From NCBI GenBank assembly GCA_021794095.1, contig JAJYRN010000004.1, positions 1-64,000 of the forward strand: a DNA stretch of 64,000 nucleotides. Reading direction: 5' to 3'. Positions within the stretch are counted from its first letter, which is position 1; the number at the start of each line of letters is the position of its first letter. Of the stretch, positions 7,933 through 17,974 are shown one piece after another. The notes under the pieces were generated by a model, which saw only the letters and a program-made list of their open reading frames with translations, did no database searches and was not told the origin of the DNA. Source of the DNA: Acidobacteriota bacterium (GTDB lineage Bacteria > Acidobacteriota > Holophagae > Holophagales > Holophagaceae). Made by a program: the position numbers and the translations under genes.

Positions 7933-10900
7933 TCAGCGGACGATGCGCCAAGTTCGGGGCTTATTGGCAAGTGAAGAGGGTAGCCCGCTTCCGCTGCCGA
8001 GATGAGAGCCTGCGTTGTCAATGGTGCCGGCCGTCCCATCCGTGGTCACGCCCTGTCCACTCTGGATGATATAGGACGTACCCAGAGCGGTGAGAGCACC
8101 GGGAAGATTGGGGAAGGTCAGGATTTTCCCAGAACAGGTGGGATCCCCGCCATTGAACGACGTGGAAGAAGCCAAGGTGTTGCCACTATTGAAGGTGGGC
8201 TCCATCACATTGCAGATGCGGTAGGTATTGGTGAATCCAGCACCGGTACAGGAATCCGTCCCACCCGTTTGCGGAGTAAATCCGCTGAAGAACATGACGC
8301 CCGTCAAGACCAAAGGCTCAGTGATCACCTTGGGATAATAGTAGTTGCTGGAATCCTTGGTGACAGCGGCGCCCACATTCAGCTTGTAGCCCAGCTTCTG
8401 ATCGAGGTAGAAGGAGGTGCTCGAAGGGTCCACGGAATAGGTGCTGCCACCTGCTGAAACAGTACCTGTGAAACTACTGAGGGTGGTGAGATCCGCCAGA
8501 TCGCCGTCGGTGCTGACCTTGCCGAGTTGGATTCCGGCCGCATCCAGATTGGTGGCAGAGACACCGCTGACGCCGGACAGCGAACCGCTGTCCTGACGAT
8601 CAAAAGCAACCGCCAGCCAATTATTGTAGGCAGTGGTGGTCTTACCGGCGGAGCTCACCACGGCCGGGTTGATGGTGTCGTTGTCCATGGGATCGTTGCG
8701 GTCTCCAGTGCCGACAATGACGCCCACCGCTAGGGGACTTGTCATTGGAGTGCTGGTTCGGAGCACGGGATAGAGCCCATCACCACCAAGGCGGAAGGGG
8801 ATGGGGGAGGTGGACATGCTCCAGCCCAGCGGCGCCTGAATCACTTTGCGGATGCCCGCGTTGGTAGAAGCCACCCAATCGTCAATGCTGCTGCTGTCCA
8901 AACGGATGACATTGTTGGAGGCGAGTTGATTGTCGCCCAGGGCCCAGACGGCCCCACCCCGCGTAGCTGTGGCATTCGGGTCTGTGGGCGTATCCGTGAA
9001 ATAGACCCGCTGAATGGTCAGGCTGCGAGGGAAGAGCTGGAAGGGCACCACCCCGGCCGCCACGCAACCCATGCTCCCGAAGGTGGTGGTGAAGGCGCTG
9101 GGGGTGAAGTCCCAGGTATAGAGATTCGAGCCGGGTCCAGTCACCACATCGAACGCAGTCAGGGAACGTCCAAGTTTGGTGCCACTGCCATAGGTGGCTG
9201 CAAATGCGGTATCCACGGATTGGGTGCTCATCCCTCCGCCAAGGAAGATGAGATTCTTGACACCCGCGGAGGTATCCACCGGCGCTACCGCCGGAGTACA
9301 CGTGGAGAATCCCATACGCGCCAAAACCTTCTGTTGGGCATCCGTGGTCCCCGCCGGGACGTCATCCGGCACCAGCTTCCAAGCCAGCGGTGTACCAGTG
9401 TTGGCCACGATGTTCGCCAAATTGGAGAAATCGAAGGCGTAATAGGAGCGCCCGCCCTTGCGCTCGCCGACCACAACCCGCACCACATCGGAACCATCCA
9501 CGACGCCATCGCCGCTGTTTTGACCGGTGGCTGGAACATCATCGAAATAGATGTACGGAGACCCGTCCATGCGGTAGCGGTGCGGATTGCTGCTCACGCG
9601 AAGTTGAGGAATGTATTGGAGGAACTCGCCGGGAATGAAGGCCCACAGCTCGTCCACGTCCCCCTGCGGGACGGTGACGTTGACGGTGGTGGTCTTCCCA
9701 CTGGCATCGGTGGTGGTGATGGACTTGCTGATCGTCCAGCTCACTTCCCCGAAGGCGTGAAAGATACCCTGATTATCGCCGACGAAGATGACGCGGAAGT
9801 GAGGGGTGACTCCCGAAGGCACGGCCAACCCCGCAAGCTTTGGGCTCACCGCTGCAAGCAGCGTTGGATCGTAGGGATACTCCAGCACTGCGGGAGAACT
9901 GCTGACGATATCGCCCATGATGTCCCATCGGGGCGTGGTGTCCGAGGCGTCGGTTTCTCCGGCCGCCTCGGCGCCGCGCATGAAGCGGATGAATGCCGTA
10001 CGGTCCGTGGCATTGGTGGCCCCCACCATGGCCTGGGTGATCTGGGCGTCAGATTCATCGAAGGGCACGACCGTGGTGGTGCCGGGCAAATTCGTGTAGA
10101 TGTTGCGCGTCTTCCAGGTGCGGGACTTGTTATTGAAGACATTGTAGTTGGCAGACCAGACCGCATTACCCGCATTGATATTCTGGACTGTGTTGCCATC
10201 CTTATCCAGGAAGGTCACGCTCGATCCAGTGGTCCCAGTGGTCACCTGCAAGCCCGCCATGAGCAGGTCGCCCCGCCACCTGGGACCATCCGCAGTTTCG
10301 AACAGCCCGAGGTACACCTGGTTGCCAAGGGAGAGGCCTACCAGGGGGCTGCTGGGCGCGGCCACGGAAGCAGAGGCCTTGGTCACCTCCGCCAGAATGG
10401 TTGTCACCGCATCACTCAATTTGGTGACATCCGTGGCGTCGAAAAAAAAGGGATTCACGCTGGAATCACTGCTGGGATTCGTCGGATCAAAGGGCGGCGT
10501 GTTCAGGTTCCAACTGTCCTGCTTGGGATTGCCGTAAAGCGCCGCCCGGAAGAGGTCCGCCTTGCCACTGGCGGTATCTGCCAAAGAGCCGGCCACACTC
10601 ATGGCCACCGTCATGGTCCGGGCCCGGCGGGGACTGCTGGAGGTGGCGCCGCGGGCGGTGATGAGCCAGGGCGCCTGGTCGGAGGCGTCCAGGTCTTCCC
10701 AGGTCGAGCCGGAGGGACCAGTGTAGGAGTTGGCCTGGTAGTGGGCTGCCACCCCCGCCAGGGTCCAAATATTGAAATCCTCCTGCCCGGGCATCAGGTT
10801 GGACAGGCCACCCAGGGCGCTGTTGCCCGTGGCGGCGGTTCCGGCTGCATAGGGATCCCCCGTGCCCAGGCCCGCGTCATTGGCGATGCCATCGGTGAAA

Positions 10901-12264
10901 ACCACCACGAAGGACGGGCGGCAGGGCGGAATGGGTTTCTCCGTCCCGTCCTGCCCACTGCCGGAACTGCCCGTCCCGAATGAGCTATTAGAATCCTGGG
11001 TCTGGGCCAGCTGGGCATAGGCGTTGGCCAGGGCGTGGGCCAGGGGGGTGCTGGTTTGCGGTTCTGCTGCTAGGAACTTACTGAGCTGCTGGTCGGGGGT
11101 GCTGGTGCTGGTGGCGGTGCGGAACAATCGGATGTCCCGGGTGATGCTGGTGGAAGAGGCGTTCCCATTGTCGGCGCTCACTTCGGTGCGGCCGTCCTCA
11201 CTGTCGTCAATGTAGCGGTACCCCCACCACACCTTGGTCTGGTTGGCGAACCAGGCTCGGACCACGGCGTTCTTCAGAGCCTGGAAGCGGGTGAAGCCAA
11301 CCAATCCGTTGTTCCAGGTGGTGGCCGGGTAGGTGGTGGTGGGCCAGGCGGCCAGGGGCGCCGTCGCGGGTTCCACGCTGGAGCCCAGTGAGTCCTCCTG
11401 CGCTGGGACCACGAATCTGCCGGTGTCCGTGGAGCCGTTGTTGGTGCTGTTGCGGACATCCGTGCCGAAGAAGACCCACCAGAGGTAGTCCTTGGTGTAG
11501 TGGAACCGCCCGATCTTGTAGTAGCCGTAGTAGGAGGCGTTCAGGATGTTGTACTTGTTCGTGGACTGGTAGAGGGTGTCAGGAGTCACCGAGGGCCCCC
11601 CGGCGGGGTCCGCCACGTAGGAAATGGTGTTGTAGGCGTTGTTGTTGCCCGTGGCGGTGGGATCCATGATCGCCCAGGGGATGGGCAGGTCAATCGTCCG
11701 GGTCACGCTCTGGCTCTCCCCGTCGAGGACCACGTCCGCCGTGGCCGTCACCCGGATATGGCTGGCCTGCTTCACCACGGCGGTCAGCTGGGCACGGGTG
11801 TAGGTCTGGTCGTGGTCGAAGGTGAGGAGTGTCCCGTCCGGCGCCACCAACACGGCCTCATGGGTGGACCCAGGCTTAGCAAACTGGGAGGATTGGCTTC
11901 CAGTATAGATGTCCTGGTAGTAGCCGGTGGCTTCCACCATGCGGATGTAGCCGTGGGAATCAATGATCGGCGCAATCCCCGGGAAGTCCCCGGTGGCCCC
12001 GTAGTACATATTGTTCCACTGGGGATTGTGGGAATCCTGATTGGCGTCGGTGTAGTACTGCCGCTGCCAATAAATGGCATGCATGGATCCCGAGAAGTCA
12101 AAGATGGTAAGCAACTCGGGCTTGGCTGCGGTGACTTTGTAGAGGTCCAGCAGATCGGTGTTCACGGACTGGAGGCGCGGATCCCCCTGGGCCTTGAGGG
12201 GCAGCAGAAAGGCGCACACAGCAAGCACCACTGCAAACGGACGGAATCGAGCAGCGAAGGACAT
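7933..12264 (-). CDS. pilY1: PilY1-type pilus-tip protein (VWA plus PilC beta-propeller)
   Basis: A very large exported protein (about 1443 residues). A signal peptide (ending LPLKAQ) is followed by a VWA-like domain: MIDAS motif DFSGS about 60 residues in, and VVFTDGIAND further on. The C-terminal half is a PilC-type beta-propeller with GDNQGIFHAFGEV, DELWAFIPGEFL and a Ca-binding-like loop GDGVVDGSDVVRVVVG. PilY1 sits at the type IV pilus tip and acts in adhesion, mechanosensing and control of retraction. The ATG at 12264 is chosen for its GGGAG ribosome-binding site and signal peptide; an upstream TTG at 12294 is less likely. It is the last gene of the minor-pilin operon. Confidence 0.9.
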   Translation of the reverse strand: MSFAARFRPFAVVLAVCAFLLPLKAQGDPRLQSVNTDLLDLYKVTAAKPELLTIFDFSGSMHAIYWQRQYYTDANQDSHNPQWNNMYYGATGDFPGIAPIIDSHGYIRMVEATGYYQDIYTGSQSSQFAKPGSTHEAVLVAPDGTLLTFDHDQTYTRAQLTAVVKQASHIRVTATADVVLDGESQSVTRTIDLPIPWAIMDPTATGNNNAYNTISYVADPAGGPSVTPDTLYQSTNKYNILNASYYGYYKIGRFHYTKDYLWWVFFGTDVRNSTNNGSTDTGRFVVPAQEDSLGSSVEPATAPLAAWPTTTYPATTWNNGLVGFTRFQALKNAVVRAWFANQTKVWWGYRYIDDSEDGRTEVSADNGNASSTSITRDIRLFRTATSTSTPDQQLSKFLAAEPQTSTPLAHALANAYAQLAQTQDSNSSFGTGSSGSGQDGTEKPIPPCRPSFVVVFTDGIANDAGLGTGDPYAAGTAATGNSALGGLSNLMPGQEDFNIWTLAGVAAHYQANSYTGPSGSTWEDLDASDQAPWLITARGATSSSPRRARTMTVAMSVAGSLADTASGKADLFRAALYGNPKQDSWNLNTPPFDPTNPSSDSSVNPFFFDATDVTKLSDAVTTILAEVTKASASVAAPSSPLVGLSLGNQVYLGLFETADGPRWRGDLLMAGLQVTTGTTGSSVTFLDKDGNTVQNINAGNAVWSANYNVFNNKSRTWKTRNIYTNLPGTTTVVPFDESDAQITQAMVGATNATDRTAFIRFMRGAEAAGETDASDTTPRWDIMGDIVSSSPAVLEYPYDPTLLAAVSPKLAGLAVPSGVTPHFRVIFVGDNQGIFHAFGEVSWTISKSITTTDASGKTTTVNVTVPQGDVDELWAFIPGEFLQYIPQLRVSSNPHRYRMDGSPYIYFDDVPATGQNSGDGVVDGSDVVRVVVGERKGGRSYYAFDFSNLANIVANTGTPLAWKLVPDDVPAGTTDAQQKVLARMGFSTCTPAVAPVDTSAGVKNLIFLGGGMSTQSVDTAFAATYGSGTKLGRSLTAFDVVTGPGSNLYTWDFTPSAFTTTFGSMGCVAAGVVPFQLFPRSLTIQRVYFTDTPTDPNATATRGGAVWALGDNQLASNNVIRLDSSSIDDWVASTNAGIRKVIQAPLGWSMSTSPIPFRLGGDGLYPVLRTSTPMTSPLAVGVIVGTGDRNDPMDNDTINPAVVSSAGKTTTAYNNWLAVAFDRQDSGSLSGVSGVSATNLDAAGIQLGKVSTDGDLADLTTLSSFTGTVSAGGSTYSVDPSSTSFYLDQKLGYKLNVGAAVTKDSSNYYYPKVITEPLVLTGVMFFSGFTPQTGGTDSCTGAGFTNTYRICNVMEPTFNSGNTLASSTSFNGGDPTCSGKILTFPNLPGALTALGTSYIIQSGQGVTTDGTAGTIDNAGSHLGSGSGLPSSLANKPRTWRIVR

Positions 12265-12309
12265 GGGAAACTCCCGGGAAGGGCTGGGGCGCAAAACAAA
12301 ACTGCGAAG

Positions 12310-13029
12310 CTAGTGGCCGGCCTGGGCGCTCTGGGATGGCGGAGCCGTCAGGAAGAGTTCCCGGCGCTGCTGGTACCGGAGGTAGTTGCTGCCGCCAAGG
12401 GGCACGGCAGCATAGCCCGTACTGATGACCTGCCAGAGGTAGTTGTTGCCGCTGCCGTTGGTGGAATTGGCGGTGCCGGTAAGGGCAAGGTCATCCTTGC
12501 CGAGCCACCGGATCTGGAGGTCAAAGCGCTGCACCACCGGGCTGCCACCGCTGTTCTTGGCCTGGTAGACCGCGGAGGTGGCTGTGTTGTCGAACACCAT
12601 CTGATTGTCGGCGGTCTGGCCCTCCTGGCTGGTCACCAGGGCAGCCCGATCCCAACTTCGCGAAGAAGAAGTGCTGAGCAACAGCCCATCATTGGCAAGC
12701 TGCGTATGCCAATCCAGCGCAGTCAGATCCGTCAGGGCCTTCGCCAAGGCGTTGTTGCCGATGGAGGCCGTCGTGGCATAGGCCAGAGTGGTATTGGCAG
12801 GTAGTGACCACACCAGGTACCAATCAAGACCGGCATCGGCGGCCTCAGCGGCTTTATCGCCCTGAATGATGTGCCCAGAAGTCGTCAGCTCTCGGATGGC
12901 ATTTCGACTGAGGCTGAAGGCCGCGAGGCTCATGACAACCAGTAGGACCAGGGCCATCACGATGGTCATACCGCCCCGCTGGTGGCGGATGGATTGCACA
13001 GAGACGGTGCGGCGCGTGGACCGGATCAT
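12310..13029 (-). CDS. pilX: PilX-type minor pilin / pilus assembly protein
   Basis: A 239-residue protein with a short basic leader, then RGGMTIVMALVLLVVMSLAAFSLSRNAIREL, the N-terminal hydrophobic helix pattern of PilX (PilX_N). The body is Ser/Thr/Asn-rich and globular. The ATG at 13029 has a GAGG ribosome-binding site and begins MIRSTRR; the frame continues upstream into pilW but without a plausible start. Its position between pilW and pilY1 matches the classical fimT-pilV-pilW-pilX-pilY1 order. PilX proteins prime pilus assembly together with the other minor pilins and PilY1. Confidence 0.82.
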   Translation of the reverse strand: MIRSTRRTVSVQSIRHQRGGMTIVMALVLLVVMSLAAFSLSRNAIRELTTSGHIIQGDKAAEAADAGLDWYLVWSLPANTTLAYATTASIGNNALAKALTDLTALDWHTQLANDGLLLSTSSSRSWDRAALVTSQEGQTADNQMVFDNTATSAVYQAKNSGGSPVVQRFDLQIRWLGKDDLALTGTANSTNGSGNNYLWQVISTGYAAVPLGGSNYLRYQQRRELFLTAPPSQSAQAGH

Positions 13030-13036
13030 GGGAGCC

Positions 13037-14272
13037 TCACAATCCAAACCCGAAATTGCGGGGCTGGACAAATAGGGTTTGTGTGCGAGTCCGATAGACC
13101 AGGGATGGCGTCGTGCTGGTGGTGTTGAAATCGTCCCGCCGCATGACAGTACGGGTCGTCAGATCCACCCGGAACAGGATGGGGGCATAACGGTACCATA
13201 GGCGTTTGGTAGGATCTTGCGTCGAGCTTACGTAGCCGATTCCGGGATTGGCAGCAGCAAGGGCGGCAAGCTGGTCATTGAGGTTGGTCTGGGTGGCCGG
13301 CCAGTCACCGGCGCGGGTCCACGTTTGCCCCTGATTGGCGCTCATATCGAATCGCAGGCCAGTAACGTTCTCCGCCACCACCGATCGGGTCACGCCCGCC
13401 GCAGCCAGAGTCGCCGCGTTCGCTGTAGCCGCAGGCCAAGCGATTCGTGTACCGGAACTGGGATAGCCGGCTTGATCCCGCACCAGGCAGGGCACCGTGG
13501 CCTGGGGATTACTGGGGTCCAGGGCCATCGGTAGCAGGGAGTAGCGAATCACCTGGTAGGGACGGATGAAGACAACCGTGGTGCCTGCCTGATGGTAGGT
13601 GGACTGGAGTGAACCGTAGCCACCGAGAAAAGCACCCGTATTGGGATCCTGCTGCTGCGCGACGCTGAGTGACAAAGTTCCCGATGTTCCGCTGTACGGC
13701 CCTCCACCGATCACGACGATATCCATGACATTCGCCGGATAGGGGGCATCGAGGATCATGGCGAAGTCGCCAGCCTGAAGCAGCGACAGATCGCCAAGGG
13801 TGGTGGTGACGGCGATGTGGGTGGCATCTGGGGGGGCAGATGACAGTGTCGCCGTGATCGGAAGCACCTGGTCCGTCATGAACTGGAGTTCATCGAAGGT
13901 GATTGTTTCGTTGGTGGGCGTGGCCGATGGATTGTTTGGATCGGCGATGTATTTATTGGTGATTGTCTGCCCGGGCAGGATCATCACCGGGTTCTGGTCA
14001 GAGGAATTCACATTATCAATCGTGGAAATAACCGGGCGCACGGGGTAGAAATAACCCGCCGATTGGAGGTCGTCTTGCACCGCATCCAAAGCCCACCGGT
14101 TGTCCCGCTGGGCCTTGATGGTTTGGTTGGCGGAGGCGAACCCCTGGATGGCGCTCCCGTAAATGCGGAGCATGCCCGCCATCAAGAATGAAATGAAGAC
14201 CAGGGCAACCAGCATCTCCACCATGGAGAATCCGCGTGAACGCCGGGAACGAAAAAAGGGGTGTAGGCGCAT
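13037..14272 (-). CDS. pilW: PilW-type minor pilin
   Basis: A 411-residue prepilin with a class III signal: basic leader MRLHPFFRSRRSRG cleaved before FSMVEMLVALVFISFLMAGML, with the conserved Glu at +5. The long C-terminal globular part carries a PilW-like layout (DDLQSAGYF near the N-terminus, VRDQAGYP and VTGLRFD later). The start at 14272 is the ATG nearest the prepilin leader; a longer upstream frame runs through pilV and is discarded. The stop lies 7 bp from the pilX start. Confidence 0.85.
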   Translation of the reverse strand: MRLHPFFRSRRSRGFSMVEMLVALVFISFLMAGMLRIYGSAIQGFASANQTIKAQRDNRWALDAVQDDLQSAGYFYPVRPVISTIDNVNSSDQNPVMILPGQTITNKYIADPNNPSATPTNETITFDELQFMTDQVLPITATLSSAPPDATHIAVTTTLGDLSLLQAGDFAMILDAPYPANVMDIVVIGGGPYSGTSGTLSLSVAQQQDPNTGAFLGGYGSLQSTYHQAGTTVVFIRPYQVIRYSLLPMALDPSNPQATVPCLVRDQAGYPSSGTRIAWPAATANAATLAAAGVTRSVVAENVTGLRFDMSANQGQTWTRAGDWPATQTNLNDQLAALAAANPGIGYVSSTQDPTKRLWYRYAPILFRVDLTTRTVMRRDDFNTTSTTPSLVYRTRTQTLFVQPRNFGFGL

Positions 14273-14279
14273 GAGGGCC

Positions 14280-14810
14280 TCAGTAGCGGATAAAGCGACT
14301 GGCGCTGATGTAGTGAGGCTGAACCGTGGTGGCACCAGCATTCTTGATGGTCTCGTTCCATTGGACATTCGCCACCACTTCCGCAGCTTCGGCCTGGCCG
14401 GCAGTTGCCGGAGCAATTCCCTTGGGTGCCCGCCGGACCCAGGTGACCGTGAATACAGGGGTGGTCGCGTTTGGCTGCCCCTGAAGATCAAAGGTGGTGA
14501 GGCCAGTTGCAGGATCTTTATAGCTATTCGCCGCACCGTCGGTGGCGTTGGCCACCAAGGCCGAGGTGGGAATGGTGGAACCAACAGCACGAAGTTGGGC
14601 GCTGATCCGACCGTCCACGGCTAACTGGTCCATTACGCTGCTGGAGAGCGCCATCGCCCCATCCCGAGTACGGCTACCTCCGTAGCTCCGCAACGCTGTC
14701 GTCGTGAGGGCGGCCAGCCCCAGCAGGCCTATGCCTAGGATGATGGCCACCATCAGAAACTCAACGAGTGAAAAGCCGGCTTGACGGCGAATGCAGGTGC
14801 GGCCCCTCAT
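14280..14810 (-). CDS. pilV: PilV-type minor pilin
   Basis: A 176-residue prepilin with leader MRGRTCIRRQAG and the cleavage/assembly motif G-FSLVEFLMVAIILGIGLLGLAAL, which has Glu at +5 and the helix ending LLGLAAL typical of PilV. Prepilin peptidase would cleave after Gly12 and methylate the new N-terminus. The ATG overlaps the stop of the fimT-like gene as ATGA. Confidence 0.87.
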   Translation of the reverse strand: MRGRTCIRRQAGFSLVEFLMVAIILGIGLLGLAALTTTALRSYGGSRTRDGAMALSSSVMDQLAVDGRISAQLRAVGSTIPTSALVANATDGAANSYKDPATGLTTFDLQGQPNATTPVFTVTWVRRAPKGIAPATAGQAEAAEVVANVQWNETIKNAGATTVQPHYISASRFIRY

Positions 14811-15508
14811 AGACGGCTCCAGGGTGCAGTCGAATCGTTGCTCTTGGACTTGAGGAAAACCAGCAGGCCATTATTTCGGGAGGCGAGGATCAGACCGACA
14901 GGGAGATCGCTGCTGACTACCCCGCTACGGACACCGACGATGGGGACGTAGAAATCGGCGTTTGGGGTGCCATCGGGCTGAAAGTAGAAAACGTTGCTTG
15001 GTGTGCCGCCCCCTTGGAACAGGTTGTTGGCCGAATCACCCCAAAACGAAGAGGTTTCCAGCGTTTTCAGAATCGTGTCACTCCCAGGTGAAGGGTTCGG
15101 GAGGATGCTTCCGAACTGACCGGTTGTAGCGTCTCCCACCTGGGCGTACCGACTCAGGGTGGGATCTATGCCCATGGCGCCCATGACCGGATTGGCGCTC
15201 GTGGATCCGGGTCCCTTGCTGAAGTCATCCGTCCCGTCTGATTTCTGGGCAAAGAACCCATAGGCCAAACTCAAGGTCTTACCTGGTTCAGTACCCACAG
15301 TCTGCAACGCGACATTACGGCCAGAATTGTGGGCCAGGGTCTGAGCCGCACGCAGGAGGCCATACACATCATTTGTCACGCCACGAACGGCAGTGGTGGG
15401 GCGGTTCATGGTCCAAGCCGCGCCTGCGATGGCCAGAATTCCCATGATGGCCAGCACCACCAGGAGTTCGATGAGGGTGTAGCCCGTATCGCGATGGGGG
15501 TGGGACAT
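14807..15508 (-). CDS. fimT: FimT/GspH-type minor pilin
   Basis: A 233-residue prepilin beginning MSHPHRDTG with the N-methylation motif YTLIELLVVLAIMGILAIAGA. It is followed by a GspH/FimT-type body (LLRAAQTLAHNSGRNVALQ). It is the first gene of the pilus cluster, whose five genes overlap or nearly abut and should form one transcript. The ATG at 15508 is preferred; the frame continues upstream to 15583 with no leader-like sequence. The upstream intergenic stretch (15509-15680) is unusually AT-rich and probably holds the promoter. Confidence 0.85.
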   Translation of the reverse strand: MSHPHRDTGYTLIELLVVLAIMGILAIAGAAWTMNRPTTAVRGVTNDVYGLLRAAQTLAHNSGRNVALQTVGTEPGKTLSLAYGFFAQKSDGTDDFSKGPGSTSANPVMGAMGIDPTLSRYAQVGDATTGQFGSILPNPSPGSDTILKTLETSSFWGDSANNLFQGGGTPSNVFYFQPDGTPNADFYVPIVGVRSGVVSSDLPVGLILASRNNGLLVFLKSKSNDSTAPWSRL

Positions 15509-15680
15509 GCTGGCCTCGGGTGCAGGAAAAGGATCGGGTGGAGGGAGACGGGGAAGAGCGCTTTTTATCGTGAATGAATGCATCAGATGATAGCCCTGTC
15601 ACGCCAAGGTGCGGAAAACCATGACTGAAAAGTAATATTTTTTTACACCCCTCTGGGGCGCCGACGGGGGTGATCCGCGA

Positions 15681-17951
15681 TCACCCGAACTGCACCGGAT
15701 CGCGATCCAGACTGACGGGGCCCGCGGGCGGCAGGGGGTGGCGACGCAGCACCTCGCCCAGGGCCCCGCGGCCGCCCTTGAGCAGCAGGTGCAGGCGCCA
15801 GCGGTCGCGCACCCGGGGCACGGGCGCCTCCAGGGGCCCGAGCACCCGCAGGCCCGGAATGGACAATCGCTGTCGGAATTGTTCCAGGGCCTCGCGGGCT
15901 TCCTGGGAGGTTTCCGCCTCGGCGCGGTAGAGGCTGAGGGCTGTGAAGGGGGGGTAGCCCAGGCCTTCGCGGAAAGGCAGTTCGGCGGCGGCGAAGCCCT
16001 CGAAATCCTGGGCCAGGGCGAAGGTGATGGCCGGATGATCCGGCGAGTAGGTCTGGAGGATCACGCGACCGGGCAGATCCGCCCGCCCCGCCCGGCCCGC
16101 CACCTGGGTGAGCAACTGGAAGGTGCGCTCTGCGGCCCGGAAGTCGGCCACCTTGAGGCCCTGATCCGCGTTGATGACACCCACCAGCGTCAGGCGCGGA
16201 AAGGTGTGCCCCTTGGCCAGCATCTGGGTGCCCACCAGGATGTCCACGTGGCCCTGTTCCGCCGCCAGGAGACCGGCCTCCAGGGAACCCCGGCGCCGGG
16301 TGGTGTCGCGGTCCAGGCGCAGGATCCGTGCGGCGGGGAAGAGCCCCGCCAGGTATTCCTCCACCTGCTCCGTGCCTTCGCCCACGCCCCGCAGGTGCTC
16401 GGCGCCGCAGTCAGGGCACGCCTCGGGCGGCACCGTCTCGAAGCCGCAGAGGTGGCAGCGCAGGCGGAAATCGCCCCGGTGGTAGGTGAGCGAGATGGCG
16501 CAATGCGGGCAGCCCAGGGCCTTGCCGCAGGCCCGGCACATCCAGAAGTTCTCGTAGCCGCGCCGGTTCAACAGCAGGAGCGACTGCTCGCCCCGCGCCA
16601 GGTTCTCCGTGAGGGCCTGCATCAGCGTCGGCGCGAGCATCACCTTGCGGCGGGCCGCGCGGAAGGCGTCGCGCAGGTCCACGATCTCCACCCTGGGCAG
16701 CGTCACGCCCACGGGGCGCTCCCGGAGCTGCAGCAGCGTGTACCGCCCGGACTGGGCCGCATGCCAGCTCTCCAGGCTGGGTGTGGCGCTGCCCAGCACC
16801 ACGGGACAGTCCTCGATCTGGGCCCGCTTCACAGCCAGATCCCGGGCGTGGATCCGAGGGTGTTCCTCGGACTTATAGGAGCCCTCGTGTTCCTCGTCCA
16901 CCACCACCAGGCCCACGTCGCGCAGCGGGGCCAGCACGGCGTTTCGCACGCCCACGAAAAGATCCGCGTCATTGCCCAGCAGCCGCACCACGTCGCCATG
17001 CTTCTCGCCGGCATTGAGGCCCGCATGCCCCACGGCCACCCGGCCCGGAAAACGGGCCTCCAGGCGATCCAGCAGGCGGGGCGTCAACCCGATCTCCGGC
17101 ACCAGCCACAGCACCCGTTGGCCCATCGCCAGCACCCGCTCCGCCAGGGCCAGGTACACCTCCGTCTTGCCGGAGCCCGTAACGCCCTGCAGGAGGTGGA
17201 CGCCGAAGGTGCCGAGGCCCACGCCGTCCAGGGCCGCCCGCTGTTCTCCGCTCAGGACCACGGTGCGATCCACCCCCGCCTCGCGCCGCTGGCCCAGCAG
17301 GTCCATCCGCTTCATGCGCTCGACGAGGCCGCGCTTCTCCAGGGTGGCCAGCACGGAGGTTCCCACCCCGGCCGATGCCAGCAGCTCGGCTTCCATCAGG
17401 GCTCCACCGGAATCCTCCAGGGCCAGCAGCACCTTCGCCTGGGCGGGCGTGACCCGCGGTGGATGGGGCCGGCCCGTCAGACGCACCTCCGTGAAGCCCG
17501 CACCGCGGAGATCCTGGCGATGCAGCAGCGTAGGCAGGATCGCGGGCTCGCGGTGCCAGGCCTCGCCCAGTTCGGTCAGCGAGGCCCAGCGGCCGCTCTC
17601 CCTTAAAAAGGACAGCCGCTGTCCATCCTCCTCCGCCTCCCAGCGCGGCAGCAGCGCCTGGGGCAGGGCCAGGGGGAGCAGGTGGGCCTCCAGGCAGCCG
17701 TAGTAGCGGGCCGCGAAGGCCAGCAGCTCCCGCAGGGGCGGCGGCAGAAGGGGGAAGGGATCCAGCACCGCCTCGATGGGACGGAGTTTCACCGTGGGCG
17801 CCCTCGGATCCTCCCCCAGGGCCAGGCCCACCGCAGCGCTGTTCCGCACCTTCACCCGCACGCGCACCCAGGCCGGTAGCCCCTCCGGCGCGAGGTAGGT
17901 GAGCGGCGGCAGGGGGCGGTTGAGTTGGACGAGCGTGGGGACCAGGGTCAT
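15681..17951 (-). CDS. priA: Primosomal protein N' (replication restart helicase PriA)
   Basis: A 756-residue superfamily 2 helicase. The N-terminal 3'-OH-binding domain is followed by Walker A GVTGSGKTEVYL, a DEEH box (VVVDEEHEGSYK), and the PriA zinc-binding cluster of paired cysteines (CRACGKALGCPHC, CHLCGF, CPDCG). Helicase motifs V and VI (GTQMLAKGHTFPRLTLVGV, QVAGRAGRA) come next. PriA reloads the replisome at stalled forks. The ATG at 17951 (MTLVPTLVQLNRPL) is chosen over an upstream extension that would run into tsaD. A small palindrome GGGTGATC-CGC-GATCACCC (15668-15686) overlaps the stop. Confidence 0.95.
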   Translation of the reverse strand: MTLVPTLVQLNRPLPPLTYLAPEGLPAWVRVRVKVRNSAAVGLALGEDPRAPTVKLRPIEAVLDPFPLLPPPLRELLAFAARYYGCLEAHLLPLALPQALLPRWEAEEDGQRLSFLRESGRWASLTELGEAWHREPAILPTLLHRQDLRGAGFTEVRLTGRPHPPRVTPAQAKVLLALEDSGGALMEAELLASAGVGTSVLATLEKRGLVERMKRMDLLGQRREAGVDRTVVLSGEQRAALDGVGLGTFGVHLLQGVTGSGKTEVYLALAERVLAMGQRVLWLVPEIGLTPRLLDRLEARFPGRVAVGHAGLNAGEKHGDVVRLLGNDADLFVGVRNAVLAPLRDVGLVVVDEEHEGSYKSEEHPRIHARDLAVKRAQIEDCPVVLGSATPSLESWHAAQSGRYTLLQLRERPVGVTLPRVEIVDLRDAFRAARRKVMLAPTLMQALTENLARGEQSLLLLNRRGYENFWMCRACGKALGCPHCAISLTYHRGDFRLRCHLCGFETVPPEACPDCGAEHLRGVGEGTEQVEEYLAGLFPAARILRLDRDTTRRRGSLEAGLLAAEQGHVDILVGTQMLAKGHTFPRLTLVGVINADQGLKVADFRAAERTFQLLTQVAGRAGRADLPGRVILQTYSPDHPAITFALAQDFEGFAAAELPFREGLGYPPFTALSLYRAEAETSQEAREALEQFRQRLSIPGLRVLGPLEAPVPRVRDRWRLHLLLKGGRGALGEVLRRHPLPPAGPVSLDRDPVQFG

Positions 17952-17974
17952 CGGCCCCAGGGTACACTTCCCGA

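Noticed and set aside
13030-13071. Longer start for pilX at 13071
   Set aside because: It overlaps the pilW 3' end and adds residues before a well-placed ribosome-binding site and basic leader at 13029.
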